From CAKZNE01 sp040222435 (lineage in GTDB: Bacteria; Bacteroidota; Bacteroidia; Flavobacteriales; Schleiferiaceae), in the NCBI GenBank assembly GCA_965212245.1, contig OZ243107.1, forward strand, positions 1,054,001 to 1,118,000: a DNA stretch of 64,000 bases, in the 5' to 3' direction. Below the pieces are notes generated by a model, which was not told the DNA's origin, searched no databases, and saw nothing but the letters and a program-made list of their open reading frames with translations. Both the position numbers and the translations under genes were made by a program. Below are positions 8,129-18,956 of the stretch, piece by piece (the stretch's first letter is position 1; each line of letters starts with the position of its first letter).

Positions 8129-11100
8129 TTACTGCCTGGAGATCCTTCGGATCACCACACCTTCATCAGTAGTAACTCTCAGGTTATAGATTCCTTTGGC
8201 AAAACGACTCAAGTCAATTTCTGCTTTGTCATTGCCAGCGAATACTTCACTCTTAAGAAGCTTACCATTCAGCGCATATACTTCTACATGCATTTGTTGA
8301 GTTCCTATTCCCAGGTTCTCTACATACAACATACTTGAAGTTGGATTAGGGTATATAGCCAGGTTGCCTTGGTTATATTCCTCCAGTCCTATGGTCACAT
8401 TCACTGAATCAGAGAAGGTATCGCTTCCACAGGGGCCGGTGATCGTAAGGCTTACGTAATAGGTCCCTGTGCTGGCGTAGGTATGACTGGTGGTCATACC
8501 ACTGCCGTTGTTCCCGTCTCCAAAGGTCCAGCTGTAGGTGCTTCCGCCTATGGAGGCGGAGGCGTCAAAGTCGATCTCTAACGGACCACTGCCGCTGGTG
8601 GCGCTAAAGTCGGCATTCAACGGACCGCTGGCGGTGGTGAAGGCGAAGGGGCCTGCCACGGTGCTGGTATCGCTACTGCAAATGTCTACTACGTAGTAGG
8701 CATAATTGGTGCCGGGCTGTAAACCGCTTAGGGTAACCGGGTTACTGGCGGGGTTCAGCAGGGTACCGCTGCCGGGGGTAAAGCCGGCTAAACCGTATTC
8801 TACTATACTGAATATGGTGGTACTGGCGGACATCCAGCTCAGATCGGCTCCGGTACAGCTGATGTTCGTGGCGGCCAGGTTGGTGGGTGCTGCACAGGCG
8901 GATGGGGCGCCAAGGATCGAGATGTCGTCCAGGGCGATATCTCCGGCACAACAGCCATTGGACACGGCACGGAAGCGTACTTGTATGGTCTGTCCGCTGT
9001 AGGCGGAAAGGTCTACCAGGGTATCGTTATACGGGTCGGACTGACTGGTGTTGAACTGCCCGGTAAGCAGGTTCACGTCTCTGTCCCATCCGCTGCCGGC
9101 ATTGATGTCTACGTGCAGGTCGGCCATCTGGGTCCCAAACATATGGAAGTGGTATTCGAGCTGGGGACTGCTGATGGCACTCAGGTCTACCAGTGGGGAC
9201 AACAACATCGTGGAGTCTCCGGTTGCGGAACCGGAGACGTCTGCGGTTACAAACACTCCGCCTATGGCGGGGGCCAGGGTGTTGTCTTTGTCGGGACCGG
9301 TAGTGGTTCCTGATGTGGTTTGGGGGGTATTCCTGAACTCCCAGGAGTAACCGCCACTGGAGGTGGTGCCGGGGTTGTTGGATATAATGGTCCAGCAACT
9401 GTCTACTCCGTCAAAGTGACCTACGGTGCCGCCTTCAAAGTCGTAACTGTAGGGGGCCATATAGGACAGGCATTCGGTACACATGGTTATCGGACCTACC
9501 CAGTTACTTACGTCTCCTAAACCGCAACTGTCGCGTACGTATATGTCATAACAGCTGGCGGGGGTCAAACCGGTAATCATATAGGGTATGGTGGTGGTGC
9601 TTACCTGGGTTCCGTTGCCGGGGGTAAAGCCTACGGGGCCGTACTCTATGTTGTAATCGGTGCCTACTCCGCCTGGGGTCCAGCTTATGGACGCTGTGGT
9701 GGCCTGGGTGCTCAGCAGGGTAAAGTTGCTGGGCGGGGGGCAACTGGGCGGGGTACAGTTAGTCATAAAGCCGGTCAGACTGTCGTTGGTGGCTAAACCA
9801 AAAGTGGCGGTATGCTGACCTACCAGGGTGGTGCCAAATGGATCGTGAACGTCAAAACCTACTTCGTTGGGGAAACCTCCGAGCTGGGTGATGCGTACCA
9901 CGGTGGGTAAGCTGTCACATAGCGATACGGATACGGGGCCAAAACTGGTGCCGGTGGTAAAGCCGCTGCCAATGGTGGCTACGGGTATACCGTTCTGGTA
10001 GAAGGTGATCTCGGCTCCGTTCCAGCCGTCCCCGAAGGTGTCAAACAGGTCCACTATGTAATTACAGCGGTCGGCTGTGTCGCACGCGGAGGTGTAAAAA
10101 GCGAAGGGGCCTCTCTGGAACGACAAACCGTTAGCACCACAACTGTCTTGTACGTAAAATTCATACAAAGTTGCTACAGTAAGACCCGTAAGGCTTAATG
10201 TATCATTGGTTGTAGTAACCCTGGTTCCTGTTCCCACAGCAAAACCGGCCGGACCATATTCTACAATAGCATGGCTCGCTCCTCCACTGGTCCAGTATAC
10301 ATCTGCACTGGTGGTAGTTTCATTGAACACACCCAGGTTAGAAGGAGCAGGACAGGTGGGGGGATCAGAGATACGGATATCATCAATCGCCACATCACCG
10401 GAACAACAGCCGTCTGAGGTTACCCGGAAACGTACCTGGATGGTATCGATATTATAGGTACTCAGATCCAGTGTGGTATCGTTATACGGATCGGCCTGTG
10501 AACTGTTCTGGGTACCAGTAATCAAATGGGCATCATTGATCCACGCGCTACCATCCCATATGTCTACGTGAAGATCGGCCATATTGGTACCGTGCATATG
10601 ATAATAATACTCCAGCTCGGGACTGGTTAAACCAGTGATATCTACCAGAGGGGTGAGTAAGCGGGTCTCCTCACCTACAGCAGAACCGGATACATCCGCA
10701 GTTACAAAATGACCGCCAATGGCCGGGGCCAGGGTATTATCACGGTCAGGACCGGTGCCGGTACCAGAGGTGGTTTGAGCCGTATTACGCACTTCCCATG
10801 AGTAGCCACCACTCGAGGTAGCACCCGGGTTATCAGACTCTATGGTCACACAATTCTCAATACCATCAAAGAATCCTACATTAAATGACGTCTCAAAGTC
10901 TTCAAAATAGGGAGCTACAAAAGGAGCACACAAAGTGGTAAAAGTAAAGGGACCTACCCACGCGGAAGTACCATTACCCGCACCCGAACAATCATTCTGA
11001 ATGTAAAGGTCATAAGTAGTATTGGGCATTAAGCCACTTACCGTACCAGGATTACCTCCGCTGGAAACAGTACCGGTACCCTGGGTAAAGCCGGTAGGCC

Positions 11101-14100
11101 CTACTTCAAAATTAAAGGGACCACCTGTTCCTCCTGTGCTAAAACCAAAGAATACAGCACTGGAAGTTACTCCTGTGATATTTACATTGAAAGGATCCGG
11201 ACAAGCAGGAGGTGTACACTGAGTAGTAAAGGTTGCCAATACCGTACCTGCCGCGATATTAGCGGAAGATTGGAAAGAGGCTGCCGGAGCTCCGTAAGGA
11301 GTAGTAATATCAAACCCTATTTCATTTGAGAAAGAGCCAGGGCTGGTCAATACTACTTCGGTGGGCATACTGTCGCATAATGACATTGTTAATGACAGTA
11401 GTTGTGTTCCGGTGGTAAATGACTGTCCCAGCGTGCCTACGTCTATACCGTTCTGGCGGAAGGTAATGATGGCTCCGTTCCAGCCGTCCCCGAAACTATC
11501 GAAAAGGTCTACGGTATAATCACAGGCTGCGGAGGTATCACATACTTTAGTACTGAACGTATAAGGGCCTACCCAAATGGAGGTGCCGTTACCGGCTCCT
11601 GAACAATCGTTCTGAATATACACATCGTAGGTGGTGGCGGGGTTCAATCCGGTAATCGTATAGGGGTTACCGCCTGTGCCGGTGCTGCCGGTGCCCTGAA
11701 CAAAGCCGGTGGGGCCCCACTCGAAATTAAAGGTGCTGCCGGTGGAGGTGAACATGATCTCTGCGGTGGTATTTGTGATAATGCCACTGTTTACAAAGGT
11801 GGGTTCGGGACATAGGGGTGCGTTGTTGACAGACACATCGTCTATGGCCATATCTCCGTTAAAGGCGGTGGATTTTACGGAACGGAAGCGTACCTGAACG
11901 GTATCTCCGTAGGGGCCTAAATCTACTTTGGCGTATTCATAGGGATCGCTTTGGGCCGTCTGGAACTGGCCTAAGGCTACAACATGATTATTCCACGTGC
12001 CGCTGCTGTCCTGTACATCTACAATTATACTGTCTCCGGGATTTACGTTGGTGTGGAAGTAAAAGCGAAGTTCGGGACGGGCTAAACTGCTGACGTCTAT
12101 TAATGGTGTGTACAGTTCTGCGGTATTACCGGCTGAACCGTTGCTGCCTTCCAGCATCATATACTTACCGGTGCCGCTGTTATCTCCGGCTGGCCCGGTG
12201 GTGAAACTTACGGTGCCGGGGCCGCGTACGGTCCAGCTGTATAAGTTGGGGGCGGGATTGCGGTTCCAGCAATTGTCAATGGTGTCGCCTGCTCCGTTAA
12301 AATTGGTGGTGGAGACCCAGGTGGTGCCGTCAAAACTTTCGGACCAGGGGGCTGTAACGGGTACGCAGGCGGTGGTGAAGGTAAGAGGACCTACCCATAC
12401 GGAGGTGCCGTTACCACTGCCGGAACAATCGGATTGTACATATACGTCATAGGTGGTATTGGGGTTAAGACCACTTATGGATAGTGGATTACCTCCGCTG
12501 CCTATCGTACCGGTACCTTGTGTAAAGCCGGTGGGGCCTACTTCATAATTAAAGGTGCTGCCGGAAGCTGAAAAGCTTACTACAGCAGAATTGCTAGTTA
12601 CACTGTTCAACGCAAGGAAGGTGGGATCAGGACATAATGGAGCTTCAAGAATAGAGAAGTCATCCAGACCTATATCTCCCTGGCAACATCCCTGACTAAT
12701 AATCCTGAAACGAATCTGAATATCAGAACCGGTAAGACCACTTAACACCGCTTTACCTAATATATAAGGATCTGCTGGTGAGGTATTGGTTACACCGGGT
12801 ATCACAATATAGTTATTTGTCCAGCTGCCATCCCACAGGTCTACATGAAGATCCGGCATATTTGATCCCCATTTGTGGTAGTAAAAGCGTAACTCAGGAG
12901 TAGTCAGACCGCTTACGTCAATAAGCGGAGAGATCAGCATGGTGGAATCGGTGCCGGTAGTGGATCCGGATACGTCAGCGGTGGCAAAAATACCGCCTGT
13001 AGCCGGGGCCAGGGTATTATCACGGTCGGGACCGGTGCCGGTACCAGAGGTGGTTTGGGCCGTATTACGGAACTCCCAGGAATAACCTCCGCTGGAAGTG
13101 GTGCCGGGATTGTTGGACACGATAGTCCAGCAATTGTCTACGCCATCCCAATGACCTACAGTGGCTACCTCAAAGTCATATGTATAGGGTGCCGTAAAAC
13201 TGGCACATTGTGTAACAAAAGTAAAGGGACCTACCCAGGCAGAAGTTGGTCCGCCACAGTTAGCTCTTACGTAGAAATCATACATGGTGTTAGGCATAAG
13301 CCCGGAAATTCCCAGTGTATCATTTGCAGACAGCGTACCCGTTCCGGTTCCCTGAACAAATCCTGCAGGACCATACTCTACACTCCAGTCTACTGCTGTT
13401 CCGAAATCATTCCAGAAGAGATCTGCCGTGTTGGCAGCAACGTTAATTGCACCTAAAGCAGTAGGATCTGCACAAGATGGAGGAGTACATACCGCCAGGA
13501 ATGTGGCCAGGGTATCACCTGCGGCAAAACTGCTGCCACTGGCAAAAGAAGCCACCTGAACACCGAATGGATTGTTAATATCGAAGAAAACCTCTGTGGG
13601 GAAACCTCCGGGTGAAACTGCGATAGCATACGTCATGATACTATCACAAAGATCTATGCTTACCGGGCCAAAGGTAGTTCCTGTGGTAAAGTTAGCACCA
13701 AAGGTGCCTACACTTGAACCAGCTTGAACCAGACTTACTTCTGCTCCGTTCCATCCGTCACCGAATGTGTCAAACAAATCAATAGAATAAGCACATTGAT
13801 CAGCAGAAGCACATGGCGCAGTAGTCCAGGTAAAAGGACCTACCCACGCTGAGAATAGACCTCCACCGCAATCTGCACGAACATAAAAGTCATAACTGGT
13901 AGAGGCGGTAAGTGCTCCGGCCGTAACGGTATCGTTAGTAGCTGCAACCACTGTACCTGTACCCTGAACAAAGCCGGTAGGGCCAAATTCAACCTCCCAG
14001 CTTGTTGTAGAACTCAGAACCTCTGTCCAATAAAGGTCGGTAGACACATCCTCAATACTGGTTACACCAAGACTTATCGGGTCTGCACAGGCAGGTGCAG

Positions 14101-17100
14101 TACATACCGCCAGGAATGTGGCCAGGGTATCACCCGCAGAGAAACTGCTGCCAGAGGCTACAGAGGCTGCCTGGGTGCCAAACGGATCCGTAATATCGAA
14201 AGACACTTCTGTGGGGAAGCCTCCGGGTGAAACGGCAATGGCGTATACGGTAATGCTATCACACAGATCAACACTTACCGGACCAAAGGTAGAGCCGGTA
14301 GTAAAACCAGAGCCAAACGTGCCCAGACTTACACCACTCTGTACCAGACTGATTTCTGCTCCGTTCCATCCATCACCGAAGGAATCAAAGAGATCAACAG
14401 AATAGGCACATTGATCAGCTGCAGCACAAGGTGCTGTGGTAAAGGTGAAAGGACCTACCCACGCTGAGAATAAACCTCCACCGCAATCTGCACGAACATA
14501 AAAGTCATAGGATGTAGCAGCTGTTAATGTGCTAATTCCGGTAGTATCATTTGAGGCATTAATGGTATTTCCCATACCCTGAGTGAATCCGGTAGAACCG
14601 TATTCTACTTCCCAGGCAGTAGCTGTACCAAACTCTGTCCAATAGACATCCGCTGAAATATCCTCAATGTTGGTTACACCAAGACTTACCGGGTCTGCAC
14701 AGGCAGGTGCAGTACATACAGCCAGGAATGTGGCCAGGGTATCCCCTGCAGAGAAACTGCTGCCAGAGGCTACAGAGGCTGCCTGGGTGCCAAACGGATC
14801 CGTAATATCGAAAGATACTTCTGTGGGGAAGCCTCCGGGTGAAACGGCAATGGCATATACGGTAATGCTATCACACAGATCAACACTTACCGGACCAAAG
14901 GTAGAGCCGGTAGTAAAGCCAGCACCAAACGTACCCAGGCTTACACCACTCTGTACCAAGCTGATTTCTGCTCCGTTCCATCCGTCACCGAAGGAATCAA
15001 AGAGATCAACAGAATAGGCACATTGATCAGCCACAGGACAGGGTGCTGTATTGAAGGTGAAAGGACCCACCCATACACTAACATCTCCCGGTCCGCAACT
15101 ATCACGTACATAGAAATCATATACTGTAGCAGGACTCAAACCACTAAGTGTAATGGAGTCATTTAACGCATTAATAATAGTTCCTGCACTTGCAGCCGTT
15201 CCGGTTACACCGTAAGACACATCCCAGTTGGACGCGCTTCCAACAGTCCAGTATATATCAGCGGTAACATCGGTTACGCTTGCTACACCCAAGGCAGAAG
15301 GTGCAATACAGCTTGGTGTTTCTTCTACAGTAATATCATCAATTGAAATATCACTGTTAAAATCTGTGGTTTCATGAGCTCTGAAACGGATACGGCTGTT
15401 AGTAGCTTTATAGGGAGTAAGATCTACAAAGTGCTCCAGCCAGGCGGCTTGAGAAAAGTTGATCACATCCACTCCCATGTTCCAGGTAGTTCCATCGTAT
15501 ACATCTATGTATAGAGTAGATGTTAAGGTATTGTCATTTCCGATAAAGTAAAAGAAGCCCAAACGTGGTGTTACTAAACCTGAAAGATCAAAAGAAGGCG
15601 ATAAAAGGTTGTTTACCGTATCATTGGCGCTGGATTGTGAGTCATCCACACCTGCATAATAACCGGAAGAAGTTCCCGTGGTATTATCAGTTGTTGCTCC
15701 ATGTCCAATACTTCCACTGCGGAAAATCCAGTCTTCATCATCACCAGTTTCATTCTCCCAACATGCCGGAATGCTTGATTGAGAAGTTTCAAAGTCCTCC
15801 ACCCATGGGAAAACGGCCACAGAACTACAAAGTGTAGTAAAACTTACCGGGCCAGACCAGGGCGAGGTGCCTCCGGTACCACAATCATCCTGAACATAAA
15901 ACTCATAAGCTGTTAGTGCGCTCAGACCTGTTAAAGTATGAGGGTTGGAAACACCACTTACCACAGTACCGTTGCCAATAGAAAAACCAGCGGGACCATA
16001 CTCTATGTTAAAAGAAGTTCCTCCTCCGGCTACCCAGCTTAACTGGGCTCCCGAACTGCTAATATTGGTTGCGGCTAAACCTGATGAGGGCGCACAGCTT
16101 GGTGCCATATATTCATCTGCACCAATATCTGGAGTAGTAGCGGAACGCAAATCTCCATCAATGTCATCGGTTACACCAACAGGAGTACCGGTATTGTCTG
16201 CCAGTGTACCTGCCAGGTGAAGATCTTCGGGGCCTATAAATACAGGGTCGCCTTCTTGTGAATTAACATTAAGTGCAGCGTCTCCTGTTTGCCAGGCGCT
16301 AAGGTCAGTATATACGCTTGTTCCTATATCAAAAGCATCAGAACCTCCGCTGTTATAAATATTATAATCCACAACATCACTGGCTGTCAGATTATCATCA
16401 GATTCCAGAGCAAAATCTCCCGAGGAAACCATAATATTATTTCTGATGTTGGTGTTCACCTGGTCGTTCATCCTTAACGCAGGCTCTCCTAACAAACTGT
16501 TGTGATATACGTCTGTTTCCTCAAAATCATTAAGGTACATGGCGTAGTCTGCGGAAGAAACCACCATGTTATTGGCCACCAGGGAACGGTTTGTGGTTCC
16601 TGTACCATCATTCCCGTCAATGATATAAATACCCCAGTCCGTTGTGATCACACGGTTGTTCAGAACCTGGTAATCATCTATATCCTGCAGGTACATGGCG
16701 GTAGCGAAAGTAGAGTTGAGGCTATCAATATCATTACCCGAAATCATCAGGTTTACTTGTCCATCCACCTCGATTGCGTGATCATCCTGCATGCGGAAGA
16801 TGTTGTTCATAATGCTATTGCCGGTATTAGCAGCTGCACTGGAAGAACCTCCGGTAAGGTGTATACCGGTTTCTCCACCATGAAAAGAACAATTGGAAAT
16901 AGTCAAATTATTAGCATTGTCTCCCGTGGAAGTTTCAAAGCTAAGCGCTGCCGAAGCCACAATTCCGATTATATCGGTAGTAGTGGTTACCGGCATCACA
17001 ATGTTACATTGATTAATGGTTACGTGATTTGATGCGTTTTGCAGCATTATACCCCATCCGTCAGAACTACTGGTGTTTTCAATAGTCATATTCTGAATAG

Positions 17101-18385
17101 TTACATAATCCGCTCCGTTCAGGTAAACCGTTGCCGTGTCATCAGAAGAAGAATACGTAAGAGTAACATTAGCAGCACTACCACCATCAAATACGATAGG
17201 GTTGCTCATACTGCTTCCAACAATGTCGATAAGGGTAAGATTTTCATTGTAGGTGCCGGCCATCACGTTAAAAGTCACCGGTCCTGAAACACCACAATCA
17301 TTCAGTTCGCTCATGACATCTGCAAAGCTATTGAAGTTGGTGCCTCCGGTTGCGGCTCCGGAATTAATGGTATATGTACCACTCAATTGCGAAGCGCACA
17401 GGGTAGTGAAAGTTACAGGGCCTGCCCATGAACTTACGTTAGCTGCTCCACAGCTATCACGAATATATACGTCATAGGTGGTATTGGGGCTTAAGCCGGT
17501 AAGGGTATTAGGGTTTGAAGTAGTGCCTGCCAGAGTTCCCGAACCATTGGAAAACCCGGTTGTACCGTATTCCAGTTGCCACGCGGTGGCGCCACCACTT
17601 GTCCAGCTGATGTCAGCTGAAGAGCTGGTGATATTAGCTACGCTGCCATTGGAGGGTGGTAAACAGGCACCTGCCATAAAGAAGGTGTACTCATAATAAT
17701 CATCATCTGTATTTCCTGAACCATTTCCTGCCATCCCGATGCTGTTCCCATCCGTAAAAGCAGTAGTCCCATTAACCTGCACACCCACAGTAGTGGTAGC
17801 AGAAGTAAGGTTTGAGGAACTGTAGAGATCTGCGATATATATCTTATCGGAAGTTTCCTCCAGGACAACGGCCACATAATTGAAATCTGCAGAGGGACCC
17901 CACTCATAAGAGAACCACTTGATCCAAAGCTGACGATTAGGTGCCGTGCCGAATACTTTCATGTATACACGGTCATTACTTCCCGTTGGAGCAGAACCTG
18001 TAAACTCATCCCAAAAACACGCTACCGTATTATCCGGCAAGCCTGCATCCGGGAGAGCCATATTAGCATTGGGAGGTATCCCGGCTGCCACGGTGGTATC
18101 AAAGGTTACCAAACCGTTTCCGCTAGCCACAAAATGAGTTACGGGCGAACCGTACACATTAAATGTAAAGGGAATAGCCTGAGGGGAGGTCCACTGATTA
18201 GTGGCAATACTGGACCCTAAAATTTCGGTCCATCCCGTTGTTGTTGCGTTTGCTTCTGTGTTCAACCCTCCCGGAGATCCGGCATCTGTGCTTAGGGTGC
18301 TCAGATACATCTGACCCATCGAACTGATGGTCAGAAAAGAGAGAAGGACAGCTCCTAACATCTGTAGAAGTAGCTTTTTCTTCAT
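8129..18385 (-). CDS. Giant multidomain T9SS-secreted surface protein (3418 aa)
   Basis: The protein has a signal peptide (MKKKLLLQMLGAVLLSFLTISSMGQ) and an N-terminal beta domain to about residue 240. Alternating fibronectin type III modules follow, marked by EYGxxGF and TTYDVYIxDxCG. Residues about 376-712 form a right-handed beta-helix rich in N-x-(I/V) rungs. Jelly-roll/MAM-like modules carry FPWVEDFE, DDEDWIF and GGYSWEFRNTAQTTSGTGTG. Five copies of a Cys-containing module carry VDLFDSFGDGWNGA. A PKD domain (about 3256-3331, YSWTFGDG) precedes a T9SS type A sorting domain from about 3342 (LAIYPNPTSS to the end). It is expected to cross the outer membrane by T9SS and act as an adhesin or matrix protein; no enzyme domain is recognised. 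Internal DNA repeats and uneven codon use are reported separately. The gene is monocistronic with its own terminator. Confidence 0.93.
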   Translation of the reverse strand: MKKKLLLQMLGAVLLSFLTISSMGQMYLSTLSTDAGSPGGLNTEANATTTGWTEILGSSIATNQWTSPQAIPFTFNVYGSPVTHFVASGNGLVTFDTTVAAGIPPNANMALPDAGLPDNTVACFWDEFTGSAPTGSNDRVYMKVFGTAPNRQLWIKWFSYEWGPSADFNYVAVVLEETSDKIYIADLYSSSNLTSATTTVGVQVNGTTAFTDGNSIGMAGNGSGNTDDDYYEYTFFMAGACLPPSNGSVANITSSSADISWTSGGATAWQLEYGTTGFSNGSGTLAGTTSNPNTLTGLSPNTTYDVYIRDSCGAANVSSWAGPVTFTTLCASQLSGTYTINSGAATGGTNFNSFADVMSELNDCGVSGPVTFNVMAGTYNENLTLIDIVGSSMSNPIVFDGGSAANVTLTYSSSDDTATVYLNGADYVTIQNMTIENTSSSDGWGIMLQNASNHVTINQCNIVMPVTTTTDIIGIVASAALSFETSTGDNANNLTISNCSFHGGETGIHLTGGSSSAAANTGNSIMNNIFRMQDDHAIEVDGQVNLMISGNDIDSLNSTFATAMYLQDIDDYQVLNNRVITTDWGIYIIDGNDGTGTTNRSLVANNMVVSSADYAMYLNDFEETDVYHNSLLGEPALRMNDQVNTNIRNNIMVSSGDFALESDDNLTASDVVDYNIYNSGGSDAFDIGTSVYTDLSAWQTGDAALNVNSQEGDPVFIGPEDLHLAGTLADNTGTPVGVTDDIDGDLRSATTPDIGADEYMAPSCAPSSGLAATNISSSGAQLSWVAGGGTSFNIEYGPAGFSIGNGTVVSGVSNPHTLTGLSALTAYEFYVQDDCGTGGTSPWSGPVSFTTLCSSVAVFPWVEDFETSQSSIPACWENETGDDEDWIFRSGSIGHGATTDNTTGTSSGYYAGVDDSQSSANDTVNNLLSPSFDLSGLVTPRLGFFYFIGNDNTLTSTLYIDVYDGTTWNMGVDVINFSQAAWLEHFVDLTPYKATNSRIRFRAHETTDFNSDISIDDITVEETPSCIAPSALGVASVTDVTADIYWTVGSASNWDVSYGVTGTAASAGTIINALNDSITLSGLSPATVYDFYVRDSCGPGDVSVWVGPFTFNTAPCPVADQCAYSVDLFDSFGDGWNGAEISLVQSGVSLGTFGAGFTTGSTFGPVSVDLCDSITVYAIAVSPGGFPTEVSFDITDPFGTQAASVASGSSFSAGDTLATFLAVCTAPACADPVSLGVTNIEDISADVYWTEFGTATAWEVEYGSTGFTQGMGNTINASNDTTGISTLTAATSYDFYVRADCGGGLFSAWVGPFTFTTAPCAAADQCAYSVDLFDSFGDGWNGAEISLVQSGVSLGTFGSGFTTGSTFGPVSVDLCDSITVYAIAVSPGGFPTEVSFDITDPFGTQAASVASGSSFSAGDTLATFLAVCTAPACADPISLGVTSIEDVSTDLYWTEVLSSTTSWEVEFGPTGFVQGTGTVVAATNDTVTAGALTASTSYDFYVRADCGGGLFSAWVGPFTWTTAPCASADQCAYSIDLFDTFGDGWNGAEVSLVQAGSSVGTFGANFTTGTTFGPVSIDLCDSIMTYAIAVSPGGFPTEVFFDINNPFGVQVASFASGSSFAAGDTLATFLAVCTPPSCADPTALGAINVAANTADLFWNDFGTAVDWSVEYGPAGFVQGTGTGTLSANDTLGISGLMPNTMYDFYVRANCGGPTSAWVGPFTFVTQCASFTAPYTYDFEVATVGHWDGVDNCWTIVSNNPGTTSSGGYSWEFRNTAQTTSGTGTGPDRDNTLAPATGGIFATADVSGSTTGTDSTMLISPLIDVSGLTTPELRFYYHKWGSNMPDLHVDLWDGSWTNNYIVIPGVTNTSPADPYILGKAVLSGLTGSDIQIRFRIISQGCCQGDIGLDDFSILEAPLCPDPTFLALNSVTSNSAVVSFSASGSTFNYEVGPTGFTQGTGTIGSGGNPLSISGLNPNTTYDVYVQSDCSGSGNGTSVWVGPLTFTTACVPVTAPWSESFDGTTWVSTTNFNGAGDTIDNCWNRNPAPNLYSWTVRGPGTVSFTTGPAGDNSGTGKYMMLEGSNGSAGNTAELYTPLIDVSSLARPELRFYFHTNVNPGDSIIVDVQDSSGTWNNHVVALGQFQTAQSDPYEYAKVDLGPYGDTVQVRFRSVKSTAFNGDMAIDDVSVNNAPLCPEPTFVNSGIITNTTAEIMFTSTGSTFNFEWGPTGFVQGTGSTGTGGNPYTITGLNPATTYDVYIQNDCSGAGNGTSIWVGPYTFSTKVCDTSAACDYTVDLFDSFGDGWNGAIITFRQNGIDVGTLGQSFTTGTQLLSLTMSLCDSMPTEVVLTSPGSFSNEIGFDITTPYGAPAASFQSSANIAAGTVLATFTTQCTPPACPDPFNVNITGVTSSAVFFGFSTGGTGGPFNFEVGPTGFTQGTGTVSSGGNPGTVSGLMPNTTYDLYIQNDCSGAGNGTSAWVGPFTFTTLCAPFVAPYFEDFETSFNVGFFDGIENCVTIESDNPGATSSGGYSWEVRNTAQTTSGTGTGPDRDNTLAPAIGGHFVTADVSGSAVGEETRLLTPLVDITGLTSPELEYYYHMHGTNMADLHVDIWDGSAWINDAHLITGTQNSSQADPYNDTTLDLSTYNIDTIQVRFRVTSDGCCSGDVAIDDIRISDPPTCPAPSNLGVFNETTTSADVYWTSGGASHAIVEYGPAGFAVGTGTRVTTTNDTLSLTGLTVATLYEFYVQDSCGANGLSFQRGPFAFYTSACDTADRCNYIVDLFDTFGDGWNGAEITFYQNGIPVATIGSGFTTGTSFGPVSVSLCDSLPTVVRITQLGGFPNEVGFDVHDPFGTTLVGQHTATFGLATNDSLTGFMTNCTPPSCPPPSNFTLLSTQATTASISWTPGGVGTDYNIEYGPVGFTPGNGTQVSTTTIPYMITGLTPASCYDIYVRDSCGLGDVSNWVGPITMCTECLSYMAPYSYDFEGGTVGHFDGVDSCWTIISNNPGTTSSGGYSWEFRNTPQTTSGTTTGPDKDNTLAPAIGGVFVTADVSGSATGDSTMLLSPLVDLSAISSPQLEYHFHMFGTQMADLHVDINAGSGWDRDVNLLTGQFNTSQSDPYNDTLVDLSAYSGQTIQVRFRAVSNGCCAGDIALDDISILGAPSACAAPTNLAATNISCTGADLSWMSASTTIFSIVEYGLAGFTPGSGTLLNPASNPVTLSGLQPGTNYAYYVVDICSSDTSTVAGPFAFTTASGPLNADFSATSGSGPLEIDFDASASIGGSTYSWTFGDGNNGSGMTTSHTYASTGTYYVSLTITGPCGSDTFSDSVNVTIGLEEYNQGNLAIYPNPTSSMLYVENLGIGTQQMHVEVYALNGKLLKSEVFAGNDKAEIDLSRFAKGIYNLRVTTDEGVVIRRISRQ
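14051..15072 (-). repeat. 612-bp-period tandem repeat inside the 3418-codon gene
   Basis: The block at 14051-14460 recurs nearly base for base at 14663-15072, an offset of 612 bases or 204 codons. It encodes one 'FGDGWNG' module plus the end of a fibronectin III module; the intervening fibronectin part is more diverged. A less similar third copy precedes it at about 13480-13840. Confidence 0.85.
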
Positions 18386-18956
18386 AGCCTGAATTAGTTT
18401 ATTAATTACTCGTTAAATAAAAGGACGTTCAATTTATGTGAATTATTAACAGACAACAAGTTACGCTGTTGATATTTTAACCCCCACCCCTTATAACACC
18501 CTCTTTGCCAGATTCTTAAATTTTTTATTTTGGGTTTTTTCAAAATCGGAAGTCTACTTCTCAAAAGACAGCTTTTATGAGTAAACGATTAGCCTGAGAA
18601 AGGAACCGGATAGTTCATCCAATTGCTTTAAATTCCTTGCTCTGTCTGGATTTTAACCAAAAATTAACCTGGTTCCTGTCCCTTTTAAACGATTATTTCC
18701 GTACCGGAATTTTGCAAAAAACCCTCTTCGTTGTCAAATCTTCAATTTGTGGTCAATGCCTTTCATATTTTGAAGAAATCGACAATTTTTTTCTTAAAAG
18801 CTCCAAAAAGCGGGGAGAAAAAGCTTGTTTTTCACCAGAAGAAACCCGATTAAAAGGGTGGGTAAATTTGCCGGATCAGGTTCATGATCCACCTTGCTCT
18901 GAAACAAAAAAAGCCCCCTCAAATGAGGGGGCTTTTTCATTTTAATTTAGACTTTA
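18386..18956. other. 571-base intergenic region between the two giant genes
   Basis: This AT-rich spacer lies between two minus-strand genes. It should hold the promoter of the gene starting at 18385's downstream neighbour order (transcription runs right to left) and contains the terminator of the 18957 gene at 18909-18936. No TAnnTTTG box, RNA gene or convincing coding frame was found. A 102-codon plus-strand frame at 18637-18945 runs into the terminator and looks accidental. Confidence 0.6.
18909..18936 (-). terminator. Intrinsic terminator of the 2748-codon giant gene
   Basis: A 13-base stem (AAAAGCCCCCTCA and its complement) encloses a two-A loop and is followed by a U-tract on the minus strand. 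It lies 20 bases past the end of the gene at 18957, and the core GCCCCCT resembles the hairpin at 8084-8108. Confidence 0.9.

Noticed and set aside
8742..9743. Arg/Pro/His-rich minus-strand frames inside the 3418-codon gene
   Set aside because: They lie in the GC-rich part of the gene where stop codons are rare and have the composition of frame-shifted repeats.
18637..18945. 102-codon plus-strand frame in the gap between the giant genes
   Set aside because: It reads through the strong terminator hairpin at its end, has no promoter-like box or recognisable composition, and looks like a chance frame.
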